From assembly GCF_016902445.1 (NCBI RefSeq), contig NZ_JACSNX010000008.1, positions 1 through 64,000 of the forward strand: 64,000 nucleotides of DNA, in the 5' to 3' direction. Positions within the stretch are counted from its first letter, which is position 1. Each line of letters begins with the position of its first letter. Position numbers and translations under genes: made by a program. This stretch comes from Oscillibacter valericigenes. GTDB lineage: Bacteria; Bacillota; Clostridia; Oscillospirales; Oscillospiraceae. Below are positions 40,773 through 49,459 of this stretch, piece by piece. The notes under the pieces were generated by a model. That model saw only the letters and a program-made list of their open reading frames with translations, searched no databases and was not told the origin of the DNA.

Positions 40773-41506
40773 GCGAGCAGGAGCTGGTGCTGTCTGTCCA
40801 GCATGTCACCAGCGGCTACCGCGCCGGCGGCGTGTTTCGAAAGGGGCCCTATCAGGAGGTCCTCCACGACGTGACCTTTGACGTGCGCCATGGGGAGATC
40901 CTGGGTCTGGTGGGCGAGTCCGGCACCGGAAAGTCCACCCTGGCCAAGACCATCCTGGGCATCGTGAAGCCGGACCAGGGCCAGGTGATCCACTATACGA
41001 AACGGCCCCAGATGATCTTCCAGGACCCCTTCAGCGCCCTGAACCCCGCCTACTCGGTGGCGTGGACGCTGGAGGAGCCCCTGCGGATCTATGGCAAGTA
41101 CGACGGGGCGGAGCGGAAGCGCCGTGTCCGGGAGATGCTGGACCGGGTGGGCCTGCCGGAGGAGTGTCTGGCGGCAAAACCGGCGGAGCTCTCCGGCGGA
41201 CAGCGGCAGCGGGTGTCCATCGCCGCAGCCCTGATCCAGCGGCCCCGGTTCCTCATTGCCGACGAGCCGGTGTCCGCCCTGGACGTGACCATTCAGGCCC
41301 AGATCCTGGACCTGCTGCGGGCGCTGCGGCGGGAGCTGGACCTGAGCTACCTCTTCATCTCCCATGATCTGAACGTGGTGTACCAGCTCTGCGACCGGGT
41401 GCTGGTGATGAAGGAGGGCCGTATCATTGAACAGGGCACGGTGGACGACATCTTCGACCACCCGAAAGCGGACTATACCAAGCAGCTGCTGGCGGCAGCG
41501 GAGTGA
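40769..41506 (+). CDS. Dipeptide ABC transporter ATPase, DppF type
   Basis: The 245-residue ATPase shows Walker [13 protein letters not shown]-loop [12 protein letters not shown], signature [12 protein letters not shown], Walker [13 protein letters not shown] and ISHDLNV. It overlaps the preceding gene by four bases and is likewise shorter than typical DppF at the C-terminus. Confidence 0.92.
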   Translation: MSEQELVLSVQHVTSGYRAGGVFRKGPYQEVLHDVTFDVRHGEILGLVGESGTGKSTLAKTILGIVKPDQGQVIHYTKRPQMIFQDPFSALNPAYSVAWTLEEPLRIYGKYDGAERKRRVREMLDRVGLPEECLAAKPAELSGGQRQRVSIAAALIQRPRFLIADEPVSALDVTIQAQILDLLRALRRELDLSYLFISHDLNVVYQLCDRVLVMKEGRIIEQGTVDDIFDHPKADYTKQLLAAAE

Positions 41507-41508
41507 GC

Positions 41509-42612
41509 ATGACATTTTTCAAAACCCATCGAAAACTGCATATCTGGCTGCTGGCAGATTTGATGCTGCTGGCGGCCTTCCTGCTGGCCCGGGGGCACAG
41601 GCAGTGGATGAATGCGTGGGAGCGCGTTGTGTCCGCCCCGATCCGGCGGGCTCTGGGCAGCCTGTGCGATCGGCTCTCCTTCTCTGTGATGGAGGTGCTG
41701 TATGTCCTGGCGGCCGTCCTCGTGCTGGCCTATGTGGTGTGGAGCATCGCGGCGGTGGTCCGGGCCAGGGGACGGCGGAAGCGCCGGGCCTGCAGCGCGG
41801 TTTTGGGGGCGGCCTGTGCCGGACTGAGCATCTGCGCCGCCACCTGCCTGCTGTGGGGGGTGTGCTATTACACGGATACCTTCCAGGACCGGTCCGGCAT
41901 CCGGGCGGAGGAGGTATCGCTCCCGGATCTGACGGCGGTGACCGCGTGGTTCGCGGAAAATCTGGCGGAGACCGCCGATCAGGTGCCCCGGGATGAGAAC
42001 GGGCTTTTCGACGTCTCTCTGGATGGCATCTTTGCCGAGAGCACGGATATCTATGAGGGGGCGGAGGACCTGTTCTCCTTCCTGGAATTTGAGGACCAGG
42101 TGCCCAAGCGGATGTTCTTCTCCAGGTTGATGAGCGCCATGAACTTCACCGGCGTCTACTTTGCCTTCACCGGGGAGTCCAACATCAATGTGGACGCCCC
42201 CGCCTGCCTGATCCCCTCCACCATCGCCCACGAGCTGTCTCACCAGCGGGGCATCGCCTCGGAGCAGGAGTGCAACTTCCTGGCGGTGCTGGCCTCCACC
42301 ACCAGCGGCAGTCCGGTGTACGCCTACTCCGGCTGGCTGATGGGGTACATCCACCTGGGCAATGCCCTGTACCGGGCGGACCCGGAGGCCTGGCAGGCCA
42401 TCCGGGACAGTCTGCCGGACACGGTGCGGGCGGATCTGGCATATAACAACGCCTACTGGGCGTCCTTTGAGGGCGCGGCGGCAGACGCCAGCCAGAAGTT
42501 CTACGACACGATCCTGAAGGGGTACGGACAGGCCGACGGCATCCGCTCCTACGGGACGGTGGTGGACCTGCTGGTGGCCTATTACCGGGACACGGCCCGG
42601 ACCAACGGATAG
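41509..42612 (+). CDS. DUF3810 membrane protein with HExxH motif
   Basis: The 367-residue protein has three hydrophobic segments near the N-terminus (about 12-27, 62-85, 97-120) and a large outer domain with the metalloprotease-type motif IAHELSHQRG (His241, Glu242, His245). The acidic EQECNFLAVL seven residues later could give a third ligand. This matches DUF3810. It begins two bases after the ATPase stop, so it belongs to the peptide-transport operon; a surface peptidase feeding the transporter is an attractive inference but untested. Confidence 0.8.
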   Translation: MTFFKTHRKLHIWLLADLMLLAAFLLARGHRQWMNAWERVVSAPIRRALGSLCDRLSFSVMEVLYVLAAVLVLAYVVWSIAAVVRARGRRKRRACSAVLGAACAGLSICAATCLLWGVCYYTDTFQDRSGIRAEEVSLPDLTAVTAWFAENLAETADQVPRDENGLFDVSLDGIFAESTDIYEGAEDLFSFLEFEDQVPKRMFFSRLMSAMNFTGVYFAFTGESNINVDAPACLIPSTIAHELSHQRGIASEQECNFLAVLASTTSGSPVYAYSGWLMGYIHLGNALYRADPEAWQAIRDSLPDTVRADLAYNNAYWASFEGAAADASQKFYDTILKGYGQADGIRSYGTVVDLLVAYYRDTARTNG

Positions 42613-42626
42613 GAGGACTTGTCCAC

Positions 42627-43442
42627 ATGAACATTCTGGTGACACTGGACCGCAATTATCTCCCGCCTCTGCGGGTGATGCTGGGCTCTCTGCTGCGGAA
42701 TGATCCCCGTGAGACCTTTGACATCTACACCATCGGAGACGGCCTGCGCCCGGAGGACTGGGCGGGGTTGGAGGCGCTCTGCGCCGGCCGGGGGCGCATC
42801 CACCCGGTGGAGGTGCCGGCGGATCTGTTCGCCGACGCGCCGGTGGCCCGGTACTGGACCCGGGCCATGTACTACCGGCTGCTGGCGGCGGAGCTGCTGC
42901 CCCGGTCTCTGGACCGGGTGCTGTATCTGGACCCGGACATCCTGGTGATCAATCCCGTCCGCGCCCTGTATGACACGGACCTGGAGGGAGACCTGATGGC
43001 CGCCGCCACCCACACGGGCCTGCTGGCTGGCATCACGGACCCGGTGAATCGGCTGCGGCTGGAGAACTACGAGGCGGAGGCCTACTACAACTCCGGCGTG
43101 CTGCTGATGGACCTGACCGCCATGCGGCGGGAGGTCCGGCCAGCGGACATCTTCGACTACGCCCGGGAGCACGCCGACATCCTGCTGCTGCCGGACCAGG
43201 ACGTGCTCAACGGCCTCTACGGCGGGCAGATCCTGGGGGTGGATGACAGCCTGTGGAACTACGACGCCCGGCGGTTCGACCGCTATCTTCTGGTGAGCCA
43301 GGGAGAGAAGGACATGGACTGGGTGATGGACCACACCTCCCTGCTCCACTTCTGCGGCAAGCGCAAGCCCTGGAACCGCAGCTATCAGGGGCGGTTTTCC
43401 GCTCTGTACAAGCACTATCAGCGGCTGGTGGAGCGGCAGTAG
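42627..43442 (+). CDS. Glycosyltransferase family 8 protein
   Basis: The 271-residue enzyme has the GT8 opening MNILVTLDRNYLPPLRVML, the metal/nucleotide-binding DxD in YLDPDILV (Asp102, Asp104), a YYNSGVLLMDL segment and a late HFCGKRKPW motif with the metal His. GT8 enzymes transfer galactose or glucose from UDP-sugars, retaining configuration, in lipopolysaccharide or surface-glycan assembly. AGGAGG precedes it. It is the last gene of the peptide ABC operon; the functional link is unclear. Confidence 0.88.
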   Translation: MNILVTLDRNYLPPLRVMLGSLLRNDPRETFDIYTIGDGLRPEDWAGLEALCAGRGRIHPVEVPADLFADAPVARYWTRAMYYRLLAAELLPRSLDRVLYLDPDILVINPVRALYDTDLEGDLMAAATHTGLLAGITDPVNRLRLENYEAEAYYNSGVLLMDLTAMRREVRPADIFDYAREHADILLLPDQDVLNGLYGGQILGVDDSLWNYDARRFDRYLLVSQGEKDMDWVMDHTSLLHFCGKRKPWNRSYQGRFSALYKHYQRLVERQ

Positions 43443-43455
43443 TGCGAAAGACAGA

Positions 43456-43490
43456 AAATCCCCGTGCCGGATGCTCCGGCACGGGGATTT
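43456..43490. terminator. Terminator between GT8 gene and htpG
   Basis: AAATCCCCGTGCCGG (43456-43470) pairs perfectly with CCGGCACGGGGATTT (43476-43490) around ATGCT; serves both convergent units. Confidence 0.85.
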
Positions 43491-43502
43491 CTCATATCCG
43501 GG

Positions 43503-45386
43503 TCACTTCATCAGCTCACATACCAGGTCGGTGTAGCCGGAGGGATCCTCCAGGGGCAGGCCGGCGATCAGCAGGGCCTGGTCGTACAGCAGCGTGGCGT
43601 ACTTCCTGGCCTTCTCCGGGTCCGCCGTCACGGCGGCCTCCAGGGCCTGGAAGGCGGGGTGGTCCACATTCAGCTCCAAAATGCGCTCGGCGCGGATGGC
43701 GCTGTCCGGCTGGACCGCCTGGAAGTACTTCTCCATCTCGAAGCTCAGGCCCTCCCCTGCCGTCAGGCACACGGGGTGGGACTTCAGGCGGGCGCTGGCC
43801 TTGACCTCCTTCACCTGGTCCCCCAGGGTCTCCTTCACAAAATCGAAAGCGGCCTTGTGGGCGCCGGCGGCCTCCTCGGCCTTCTTTTCGGCGCCCTCCT
43901 CGATCTCCTGGTCCAGGACGGAGCGGAACTCCTTGTTCTGATAGGTGTGGAGGATCTGGGCGCAGAATTCGTCCACCTCCTCGGTGAAGTAGAGGATCTC
44001 CGTGCCGGACTCCCGCAGGCCCTCGGTCTGGGGCAGCCTGTCGATCTTCTCCAGGCTGTCGCCGGCGGCGTAGTAGATATACTTCTGGTCCTCCTTCATC
44101 CGGGAGACGTACTCCGCCAGGGTGACGGGCTTCTTCTCTGTGGAGGAGTAGAACAGCAGCAGATCCTGCAGCAGGTCCTTGTGGGCGCCGTACTCCGCCA
44201 CCACGCCGTACTTGAGCTGCCGGCCGAAGTTCTTCCAGAACTTCTCATAGCCCTCCCGGTCGTCCCTCAGCATCTTGGCGAGCTCGCTCTTGATCTTCTT
44301 CTCCAGGTTGGAGGCGATGACCTTCAGCTGCCGGTCGTGCTGCAGCAGCTCCCGGGAGATGTTCAGGGACAGGTCGGGGGAGTCCACCACGCCCCGGACG
44401 AACCGGAAGTGCTCCGGCAGCAGGTCGGCGCACTTGTCCATGATGAGCACGCCGTTGGAGTACAGCTGCAGGCCCTTCTCATACTCCTTGGTGTAGTAGT
44501 CGAAGGGTGTGGCGCCGGGGATGAACAGCAGTGCCTTGTAAGTGACGGCGCCCTCGGCGGACACGGCGATGACCTTCTGGGGATCGGCGTAGTCGTGGAA
44601 CTTGTCCCGATAGAACTTGTTGTACTCCTCCGGCTTCACGCTGGACTTGCGGCGCTGCCAGATGGGCACCATGGAGTTCAGCGTCTCCTCTTCCTGATAC
44701 GTCTCATACTCCGGCTTGTCGTCGGGGCTGCCCTCCTTCCGGCGGGTCTTGGAGACCTCCATCCGGATGGGGAAGCGGATGTAGTCGGAGTACTTCCGCA
44801 CCAGCTCCTGGAGCCGCCAGGACTCCAGGAACTCGCTGTATTTCTCGTCGTCGGTGTCCGGCTTGATGTGCATGATGATGTCCGTGCCCACACTGTCACG
44901 CTCACACGCGGTGATGGTGTAGCCGTCGGCCCCGGCGGACTGCCACATCCAGGCGGTGTCGGCGCCGTACTTCTTCGTCACCACGGTGATGTGGTCCGCC
45001 ACCATGAAGGCGGAGTAGAAGCCCACGCCGAACTGGCCGATGACGTCGGTGTCCTTGGCGTCGTCCCCCACCTCCTGCTTGAACCGATAGGAGCCGGAGG
45101 AGGCGATGACGCCCAGGTTGTTCTCCAGGTCCTCCCTGTCCATGCCGATGCCGTTGTCGCTGACGGTCAGGATCCGTTGTTCCTTGTCCGCTTTGATCTC
45201 GATCTTGAAGTCCTTGCGGCTCATGCCCACGGAATCGTCCGTCAGGGCCTGATAGCACAGCTTGTCACAGGCGTCGCTGGCGTTGGAGATGATCTCCCGG
45301 AGAAAGATCTCCTTGTGGGTGTAGATGGAGTTGATCATCAGGTCCAGCAGCCGCTTGGACTCCGCCTTGAACTGTTTCTTTGCCAT
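43503..45386 (-). CDS. htpG: Hsp90-family chaperone HtpG
   Basis: HtpG is the bacterial Hsp90, an ATP-dependent chaperone dimer. The 627-residue protein has the GHKL ATPase domain at the N-terminus (EIISNASDACDKL, TVSDNGIGMDREDLENNLG, IGQFGVGFYSAFMVAD), the middle domain (WVDSPDLSLNISRELLQ-like RGVVDSPDLSLNISRELL) and a C-terminal dimerisation domain (HPVCLTAGEGLSFEMEKY). The ATG at 45386 follows AAAGGAAG. It is monocistronic with an extended -10 promoter; no CIRCE element seen. Confidence 0.97.
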   Translation of the reverse strand: MAKKQFKAESKRLLDLMINSIYTHKEIFLREIISNASDACDKLCYQALTDDSVGMSRKDFKIEIKADKEQRILTVSDNGIGMDREDLENNLGVIASSGSYRFKQEVGDDAKDTDVIGQFGVGFYSAFMVADHITVVTKKYGADTAWMWQSAGADGYTITACERDSVGTDIIMHIKPDTDDEKYSEFLESWRLQELVRKYSDYIRFPIRMEVSKTRRKEGSPDDKPEYETYQEEETLNSMVPIWQRRKSSVKPEEYNKFYRDKFHDYADPQKVIAVSAEGAVTYKALLFIPGATPFDYYTKEYEKGLQLYSNGVLIMDKCADLLPEHFRFVRGVVDSPDLSLNISRELLQHDRQLKVIASNLEKKIKSELAKMLRDDREGYEKFWKNFGRQLKYGVVAEYGAHKDLLQDLLLFYSSTEKKPVTLAEYVSRMKEDQKYIYYAAGDSLEKIDRLPQTEGLRESGTEILYFTEEVDEFCAQILHTYQNKEFRSVLDQEIEEGAEKKAEEAAGAHKAAFDFVKETLGDQVKEVKASARLKSHPVCLTAGEGLSFEMEKYFQAVQPDSAIRAERILELNVDHPAFQALEAAVTADPEKARKYATLLYDQALLIAGLPLEDPSGYTDLVCELMK

Positions 45387-45426
45387 GATACAGCACTTCC
45401 TTTGGGTGTTTTTTTACAACGTACAC

Positions 45427-45435
45427 AGTATAGCA
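45427..45435 (-). promoter_or_regulatory. Extended -10 promoter of htpG
   Basis: The minus strand reads TGCTATACT, an extended -10 about 40 bases before the htpG start. The -35 position is weak. Confidence 0.55.
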
Positions 45436-45486
45436 CTTTGAACAAAACAAATAAATGACCAATTTGTAAATTCCTGCCGGGAAAGG

Positions 45487-45515
45487 TTGTGCATTCCGCC
45501 GCTTGCGTGTAAAAT
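45487..45515 (+). promoter_or_regulatory. Promoter of the zinc-ribbon membrane protein gene
   Basis: TTGTGC (45487-45492), a 17-base spacer and TAAAAT (45510-45515) lie 58 bases before the start codon. Confidence 0.6.
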
Positions 45516-45572
45516 AGGGAGAAAAAGAACCCGCGCGGTTTCAGACTGCCGGGAAAAAGGAGTCCTCAAAAT

Positions 45573-46001
45573 ATGGGAGTGTTCCAAAAGATCGGAAACG
45601 CGCTGGCACGGTTCATGTACGGCCGCAACGGCGTGGATCAGCTGAGTCTGGTCATCGTGGTGGGGAGCCTGGTGCTGGATCTGATCTCCATGCTGGTTGC
45701 GCCGCACCTGCTTTGGCTGGGCAATGCGCTGTACCTGGTGTCCATCGCCGCCTGGGTCTACGCTCTGTTCCGGATCTTTTCCCGCAATCTCACCAAGCGC
45801 CGGGGCGAGAACCAGCGGTGGATGAGCTGGATCTGGCGGATGAAGAGCAGCCAGCAGGGAGCCAGGGCCCGCCACGCCGACAAGGCCCACAAGTACTTCA
45901 CCTGCAAGAACTGCAAGACCATCTGCCGGGTGCCGGTGGGCAAGGGTAAGATCATCATCACCTGCCCCAAGTGCGGGGCACAGATCCACGCCAAGACCTG
46001 A
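45573..46001 (+). CDS. Two-span membrane protein with zinc ribbon
   Basis: The 142-residue protein has two hydrophobic helices (about 24-43 and 46-66), a basic linker and a C-terminal zinc ribbon with Cys111, Cys114, Cys131 and Cys134 (CKNC and CPKC) plus an extra Cys118. I do not recognise a characterised family. Ribbon placement on the cytoplasmic side suggests nucleic acid or protein binding at the membrane. AAAAAGGAG precedes the start. A GNAT gene follows 10 bases after its stop. Confidence 0.75.
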   Translation: MGVFQKIGNALARFMYGRNGVDQLSLVIVVGSLVLDLISMLVAPHLLWLGNALYLVSIAAWVYALFRIFSRNLTKRRGENQRWMSWIWRMKSSQQGARARHADKAHKYFTCKNCKTICRVPVGKGKIIITCPKCGAQIHAKT

Positions 46002-46011
46002 GGGGGCAGTC

Positions 46012-46584
46012 ATGGGATTTCGGTTTGCCGCACCGGCGGACAGTGCCGCCCTGCTGGCGATCTACGGCCAGTATCTGGACACCCCCACCACCTTTGAGTG
46101 CGTGCTCCCCTCAGAGGAAGAGTTTGCCGGGCGCATCACAGCCTTCGGGGGAACGTACCCCTATCTGGTGTGGGAGGAGGACGGGCGGATCAGGGGCTAT
46201 GCCTACGCCCACCGCCAGGCGGAGCGGGCGGCCTATCAGTGGAACGCGGAGCTGTCCGTCTACCTGGACCGGGACTGCACCGGACGGGGCGTGGGCCGGC
46301 GGCTGTACAGCGCCCTGATGGACATCCTCCGCCTCCAGGGCATCCGCACGGTCTATGGCTGTGTCACCCTGCCAAACGAGAAGAGCGAGGGGCTCCACCG
46401 GACCATGGGGTTCCACAAGCTGGGCACCTATCACAGCGCCGGCTACAAGTGCGGCGCCTGGCACGATGTGGCTTGGTTTGAAAGGCCCATCGCACCCTAT
46501 GACCAGGACCCGGCGCCCATCCGCTCCATCGGAGAGATCCCGGCGGAGACGCTGGCGGAGATCCTGCGGCGGTATGAGGCCTGA
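46012..46584 (+). CDS. GNAT N-acetyltransferase, phosphinothricin-acetyltransferase-like
   Basis: The 190-residue protein resembles Pat/MnaT acyltransferases: FAAPADSAALLAIYGQYLDT, TTFECVLPSEEEF, ELSVYLDRDCTGRGVGRRLY (acetyl-CoA loop) and LHRTMGFHKLGTYHSAGYK. Family members acetylate phosphinothricin or oxidised methionine analogues. It is likely translated from the same message as the zinc-ribbon gene, with a GAGGGGG ribosome site. Confidence 0.87.
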   Translation: MGFRFAAPADSAALLAIYGQYLDTPTTFECVLPSEEEFAGRITAFGGTYPYLVWEEDGRIRGYAYAHRQAERAAYQWNAELSVYLDRDCTGRGVGRRLYSALMDILRLQGIRTVYGCVTLPNEKSEGLHRTMGFHKLGTYHSAGYKCGAWHDVAWFERPIAPYDQDPAPIRSIGEIPAETLAEILRRYEA

Positions 46585-46591
46585 AAAGAAA

Positions 46592-46623
46592 AAACACGCG
46601 GAGCCAGATGGCTCCGCGTGTTT
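46592..46623. terminator. Terminator between GNAT gene and ilvE
   Basis: AAACACGCGGAGCC (46592-46605) pairs perfectly with GGCTCCGCGTGTTT (46610-46623) around AGAT; A and T runs on both sides make it bidirectional. Confidence 0.85.
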
Positions 46624-46645
46624 GTGTTTTGGTGGATCCGGGAAA

Positions 46646-47722
46646 TCAGTCCTTGCAGACGGGGACGATCCAGCCCTTGGTGTCGGGGATCTTGCCCCAC
46701 TGGATGCCGGTGAGGGTGTCGTACAGCTTCTGGGTCAGCTCGCCGATCTTGCCGCCGCTGATGAACACCTTGTCGCCCTTCCAGTCCAGCTCCTTGACCG
46801 GGGAGACGACGGCGGCGGTGCCGGTGCCGAAGACCTCCTCCAGCTTGCCGTCGTGGCCGGCCTTCATGATGTCGGCGATGGCCACATGCTCCTCGCAGAC
46901 CTCATAGCCCCAGTCGCGCAGCAGCTCGATGATGGAGCGGCGGGTGACGCCGGGCAGCACCGTGCCGGTGCAGGGGGCGGTGTAGATCTTGCCGTCGATC
47001 TTGAACATGATGTTCATGGAGCCGACCTCTTCCACGTACTTCTTCTCCACGCCGTCCAGCCACAGCACCTGGGCGAAGCCCTGCTCCTCAGCCATCTCGC
47101 CGGCCTTGATGGAGGCGGCGTAGTTGCCGCCGCACTTGGTGAAGCCGGTCAGGCCGGGAGCGGCGCGGATATACTCATCTTCCACATAGATACGGACGGG
47201 GTCGATGCCCTCGGCATAGTAGGCGCCGGAGGGTGCGCAGATGATGCAGAACGTGTAGTTCCGGCTGGCGTGGACGCCCATGCCCACGTCGGTGGCAAAG
47301 ACGAAGGGGCGGATGTACAGGGAGGCGCCGTCGGTGTGGGGCACCCAGGACTTATCCACCTCCACCAGGGTCTTCACGGCCTGCAGGAAGTCCTCCACCG
47401 GGATCTTGGGGATGCACATCCGGTCAGAGGAGTCCTGGAGACGCTGGGCATTGCACTCGGGACGGAACAGCTGGATGGTATTGTCCGCAGTCCGATAGGC
47501 CTTCAGGCCCTCAAAGATCTCCTGGGCGTAGTGGAAGATGACGCAGGCGGGATCCAGAGAGAAGGACTGATAGGGGACGATGCGGGGATCATACCAGCCC
47601 TTGCCAGCGGTGTAGTCCATCAGGAACATGTGGTCGGTGAAGATTTTGCCGAAGCCAAGCTTGCTCTCGTCCGCGGGCTTTTCCTTGGGACTGGTGGTCT
47701 TGGTGATTTTGATATCCAGCAT
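46646..47722 (-). CDS. ilvE: Branched-chain amino acid aminotransferase
   Basis: IlvE interconverts leucine, isoleucine and valine with their 2-oxoacids using glutamate. The 358-residue protein is of the longer class, with HYAQEIFEGLKAYRTADN, SLYIRPFVFATD, the PLP Lys in GFTKCGGNYAAS, YVEEVGSMNIMFKIDG and FGTGTAAVVSPV. The ATG at 47722 follows AAGGAG. Upstream lies a T-box leader, so expression rises when its cognate tRNA is uncharged. The neighbouring minus-strand operon encodes a 2-oxoacid:ferredoxin oxidoreductase, but a terminator and a separate promoter lie between them. Confidence 0.96.
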   Translation of the reverse strand: MLDIKITKTTSPKEKPADESKLGFGKIFTDHMFLMDYTAGKGWYDPRIVPYQSFSLDPACVIFHYAQEIFEGLKAYRTADNTIQLFRPECNAQRLQDSSDRMCIPKIPVEDFLQAVKTLVEVDKSWVPHTDGASLYIRPFVFATDVGMGVHASRNYTFCIICAPSGAYYAEGIDPVRIYVEDEYIRAAPGLTGFTKCGGNYAASIKAGEMAEEQGFAQVLWLDGVEKKYVEEVGSMNIMFKIDGKIYTAPCTGTVLPGVTRRSIIELLRDWGYEVCEEHVAIADIMKAGHDGKLEEVFGTGTAAVVSPVKELDWKGDKVFISGGKIGELTQKLYDTLTGIQWGKIPDTKGWIVPVCKD

Positions 47723-47764
47723 GTTGATCGCTCCTTAAAATGTAGTTTGAAGTTTGGGCGGTAA

Positions 47765-48044
47765 TAAAAAAGACTTTCGCGCACTCCTGCCGTCAGACAG
47801 GAGAGGCGAAAGTCAAACTTCCGTGGTACCACTCTCATTGCCGCCGGAACGGCGGCCTCTCATTGACCCTGGTAACGGGGGGCGGCCGGTGCGGCGTACT
47901 GAGGAGGGCTCCCGTTCCGCGCACTGCTCCCGGGGGAGACCGCAAGACCCATCCCCGCCGCCTTGCACCGTCCGGCGGCTCTCTGCAGGGGAGAGAGATC
48001 TTCGGCATGTCCCGATCTGCGCATGATCGCTCTATTCGTCTATG
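47765..48044 (-). promoter_or_regulatory. T-box leader controlling ilvE
   Basis: On the minus strand the conserved antiterminator sequence GAGTGGTACCACGGAAG (complement around 47820-47836) is followed by a terminator. That terminator pairs GACTTTCG and TCTCCTG with CAGGAGT and CGAAAGTC (47772-47814), then a T-run to about 47765. The roughly 200 bases before it are rich in stems, as expected for stem I to stem III. I could not assign the specifier codon with confidence. An ATC follows GAAG near 47998 and would fit isoleucine, but this placement is tentative. Confidence 0.88.
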
Positions 48045-48050
48045 GATTCT

Positions 48051-48079
48051 TTTATACGCTGATACAGAGACAAAGTCAA
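48051..48079 (-). promoter_or_regulatory. Promoter of the T-box/ilvE transcript
   Basis: Minus-strand TTGACT (complement of 48074-48079), a 17-base spacer and TATAAA (complement of 48051-48056) place the transcript start at about 48044. Confidence 0.85.
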
Positions 48080-48112
48080 CTGTTAAAATGCACAGAAAGT
48101 CCGGCGGCCTGG

Positions 48113-48146
48113 AAAAAAGGGGCCGGTGAGCACGCTCACCGGCCCC
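48113..48146 (-). terminator. Terminator of the oxidoreductase operon
   Basis: GGGGCCGGTGAGC and GCTCACCGGCCCC form a perfect 13-bp stem; the minus strand continues with TTTTTTCC. Confidence 0.9.
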
Positions 48147-48161
48147 TTCGAGGGACAGGGA

Positions 48162-48698
48162 TCACTCGATGCAGGCCATGCCGCGGTGGAACGCCTCGAT
48201 GTTCAGGGGGACGAACTTGGCCTTGGAGCCGGTGAACATCTCCTGGATCATCTTCTCGATGGTCTCCGGCTTCAGGACCTTGGTGCCGGCCACATAGGCG
48301 CCCAGCATCACCATGTTGCTGACCTTAGGGTTGCCCACCTCGTCAGCGATCTGGGAGCAGGGGATGTAATAGGCCTTCAGATCCGGGCGGGTGACCTTGT
48401 CGGTCACCACGTCGCTGTTGACGAAGACGGAACCGCCGGGGACCACGCCGGCCTCAAACTTGGCCAGAGAGGGCTCGTTCAGGGCGATCAGCTCCGTGGG
48501 ATGGGCGAACACGGGGGAGCCCACCGGCTTGTCAGACAGAACGACGGAGCAGTTGGCGGTGCCGCCCCGCATCTCGGGACCGTAGGAGGGGGCCCAGGTG
48601 ACATTCAGGCCCTCGGCCATGCCGGCCTCCGCCAGATTCTTGCCGATGGCCAGACCGCCCTGGCCGCCGAAACCGGAAATGATGATCTCTTTCTTCAT
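48162..48698 (-). CDS. 2-oxoacid:ferredoxin oxidoreductase, gamma subunit
   Basis: The 178-residue subunit belongs to the gamma (catalytic-domain III) family of pyruvate/ketoisovalerate oxidoreductases: IISGFGGQGGLAIGKNLAEA, SYGPEMRGGTANCSVVLSD, VFVNSDVV and NMVMLGAYV. It completes a four-subunit enzyme with the three upstream genes. GGAGGTGAAGTGAG precedes the ATG at 48698, which follows the beta-subunit stop by one base. Branched-chain 2-oxoacid (VOR) or 2-oxoglutarate (KOR) specificity cannot be told apart from the sequence alone; ilvE nearby favours branched-chain acids. Confidence 0.9.
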   Translation of the reverse strand: MKKEIIISGFGGQGGLAIGKNLAEAGMAEGLNVTWAPSYGPEMRGGTANCSVVLSDKPVGSPVFAHPTELIALNEPSLAKFEAGVVPGGSVFVNSDVVTDKVTRPDLKAYYIPCSQIADEVGNPKVSNMVMLGAYVAGTKVLKPETIEKMIQEMFTGSKAKFVPLNIEAFHRGMACIE

Positions 48699-48699
48699 C

Positions 48700-49458
48700 T
48701 CACTTCACCTCCGCGTTCTCCGGAGCCGTCTCTTTGATGACGCCCAGAGGATAGTACGGGACCATGTTGTCCTTCAGCCACTCGTTGGCCTTCAGCGGCG
48801 TCATGCCCCAGTTGGTGGGACAGGTGGACAGCACCTCGATGAAGGTGAAGCCCTCATTGTTCATCTGCTTCTGGAAGGCCTTCTTGATGGCACGCTTGGC
48901 CTTGTTGATGTTGGCGATGTCAGTGACGCAGACCCGCTCGGCATAGACACAGCCGTCCAGAGTGGACAGCAGCTCCGCCATGCGGATGGGCATACCGGCC
49001 TGTTCCTTGGTGCGGCCCTCCTGGCAGGTGGTGGCCTTCTGGCCGATCAGGGTGGTGGGGGCCATCTGGCCGCCGGTCATGCCGTAAATGGCATTGTTGA
49101 CGAAGATGGTGGTGAACTTCTCGCCACGCATGGCGGCGTGGACGATCTCCGCCGCGCCGATGGAGGCCAGGTCGCCGTCGCCCTGGTATGTAAACACCGC
49201 CTGATGGGGATGGGTGCGCTTGATGCCGGTGGCAGCGGCAGGAGCACGGCCGTGAGCGGCCTCCTGCATGTCACAGTTGAAGTACTTGAAGGCGAAGACG
49301 GAGCAGCCGACGGGGCAGACGCCGATGGCGTCGTCCAGCAGGCCCAGCTCCACCAGGGACTCCGCCACCAGCTTGTGGATGATGCCGTGGTGGCAGCCGG
49401 GGCAGTAGTGGAGCTCCGCATCCGTCAGGCCCTTGGATTTCTCATATACGATTGCCAT
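48700..49458 (-). CDS. 2-oxoacid:ferredoxin oxidoreductase, beta (TPP) subunit
   Basis: The 252-residue subunit binds thiamine pyrophosphate. It shows HYCPGCHHGIIHKLVAE (cluster/TPP Cys pair), VGCSVFAFKYFNCD, the TPP motif YQGDGDLASIGAAEI with VNNAIYGMTGGQM, and STCPTNWGMTP near the end. It decarboxylates the 2-oxoacid and passes electrons to the ferredoxin-like subunit. GGAGGGCAAGTGAC precedes the start. Confidence 0.92.
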   Translation of the reverse strand: MAIVYEKSKGLTDAELHYCPGCHHGIIHKLVAESLVELGLLDDAIGVCPVGCSVFAFKYFNCDMQEAAHGRAPAAATGIKRTHPHQAVFTYQGDGDLASIGAAEIVHAAMRGEKFTTIFVNNAIYGMTGGQMAPTTLIGQKATTCQEGRTKEQAGMPIRMAELLSTLDGCVYAERVCVTDIANINKAKRAIKKAFQKQMNNEGFTFIEVLSTCPTNWGMTPLKANEWLKDNMVPYYPLGVIKETAPENAEVK

Positions 49459-49459
49459 G

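Noticed and set aside
43464-45458. A 664-codon plus-strand frame opposite htpG
   Set aside because: It lies entirely on the complement of the conserved chaperone gene and has low-complexity Leu/Gly/Val/His content.
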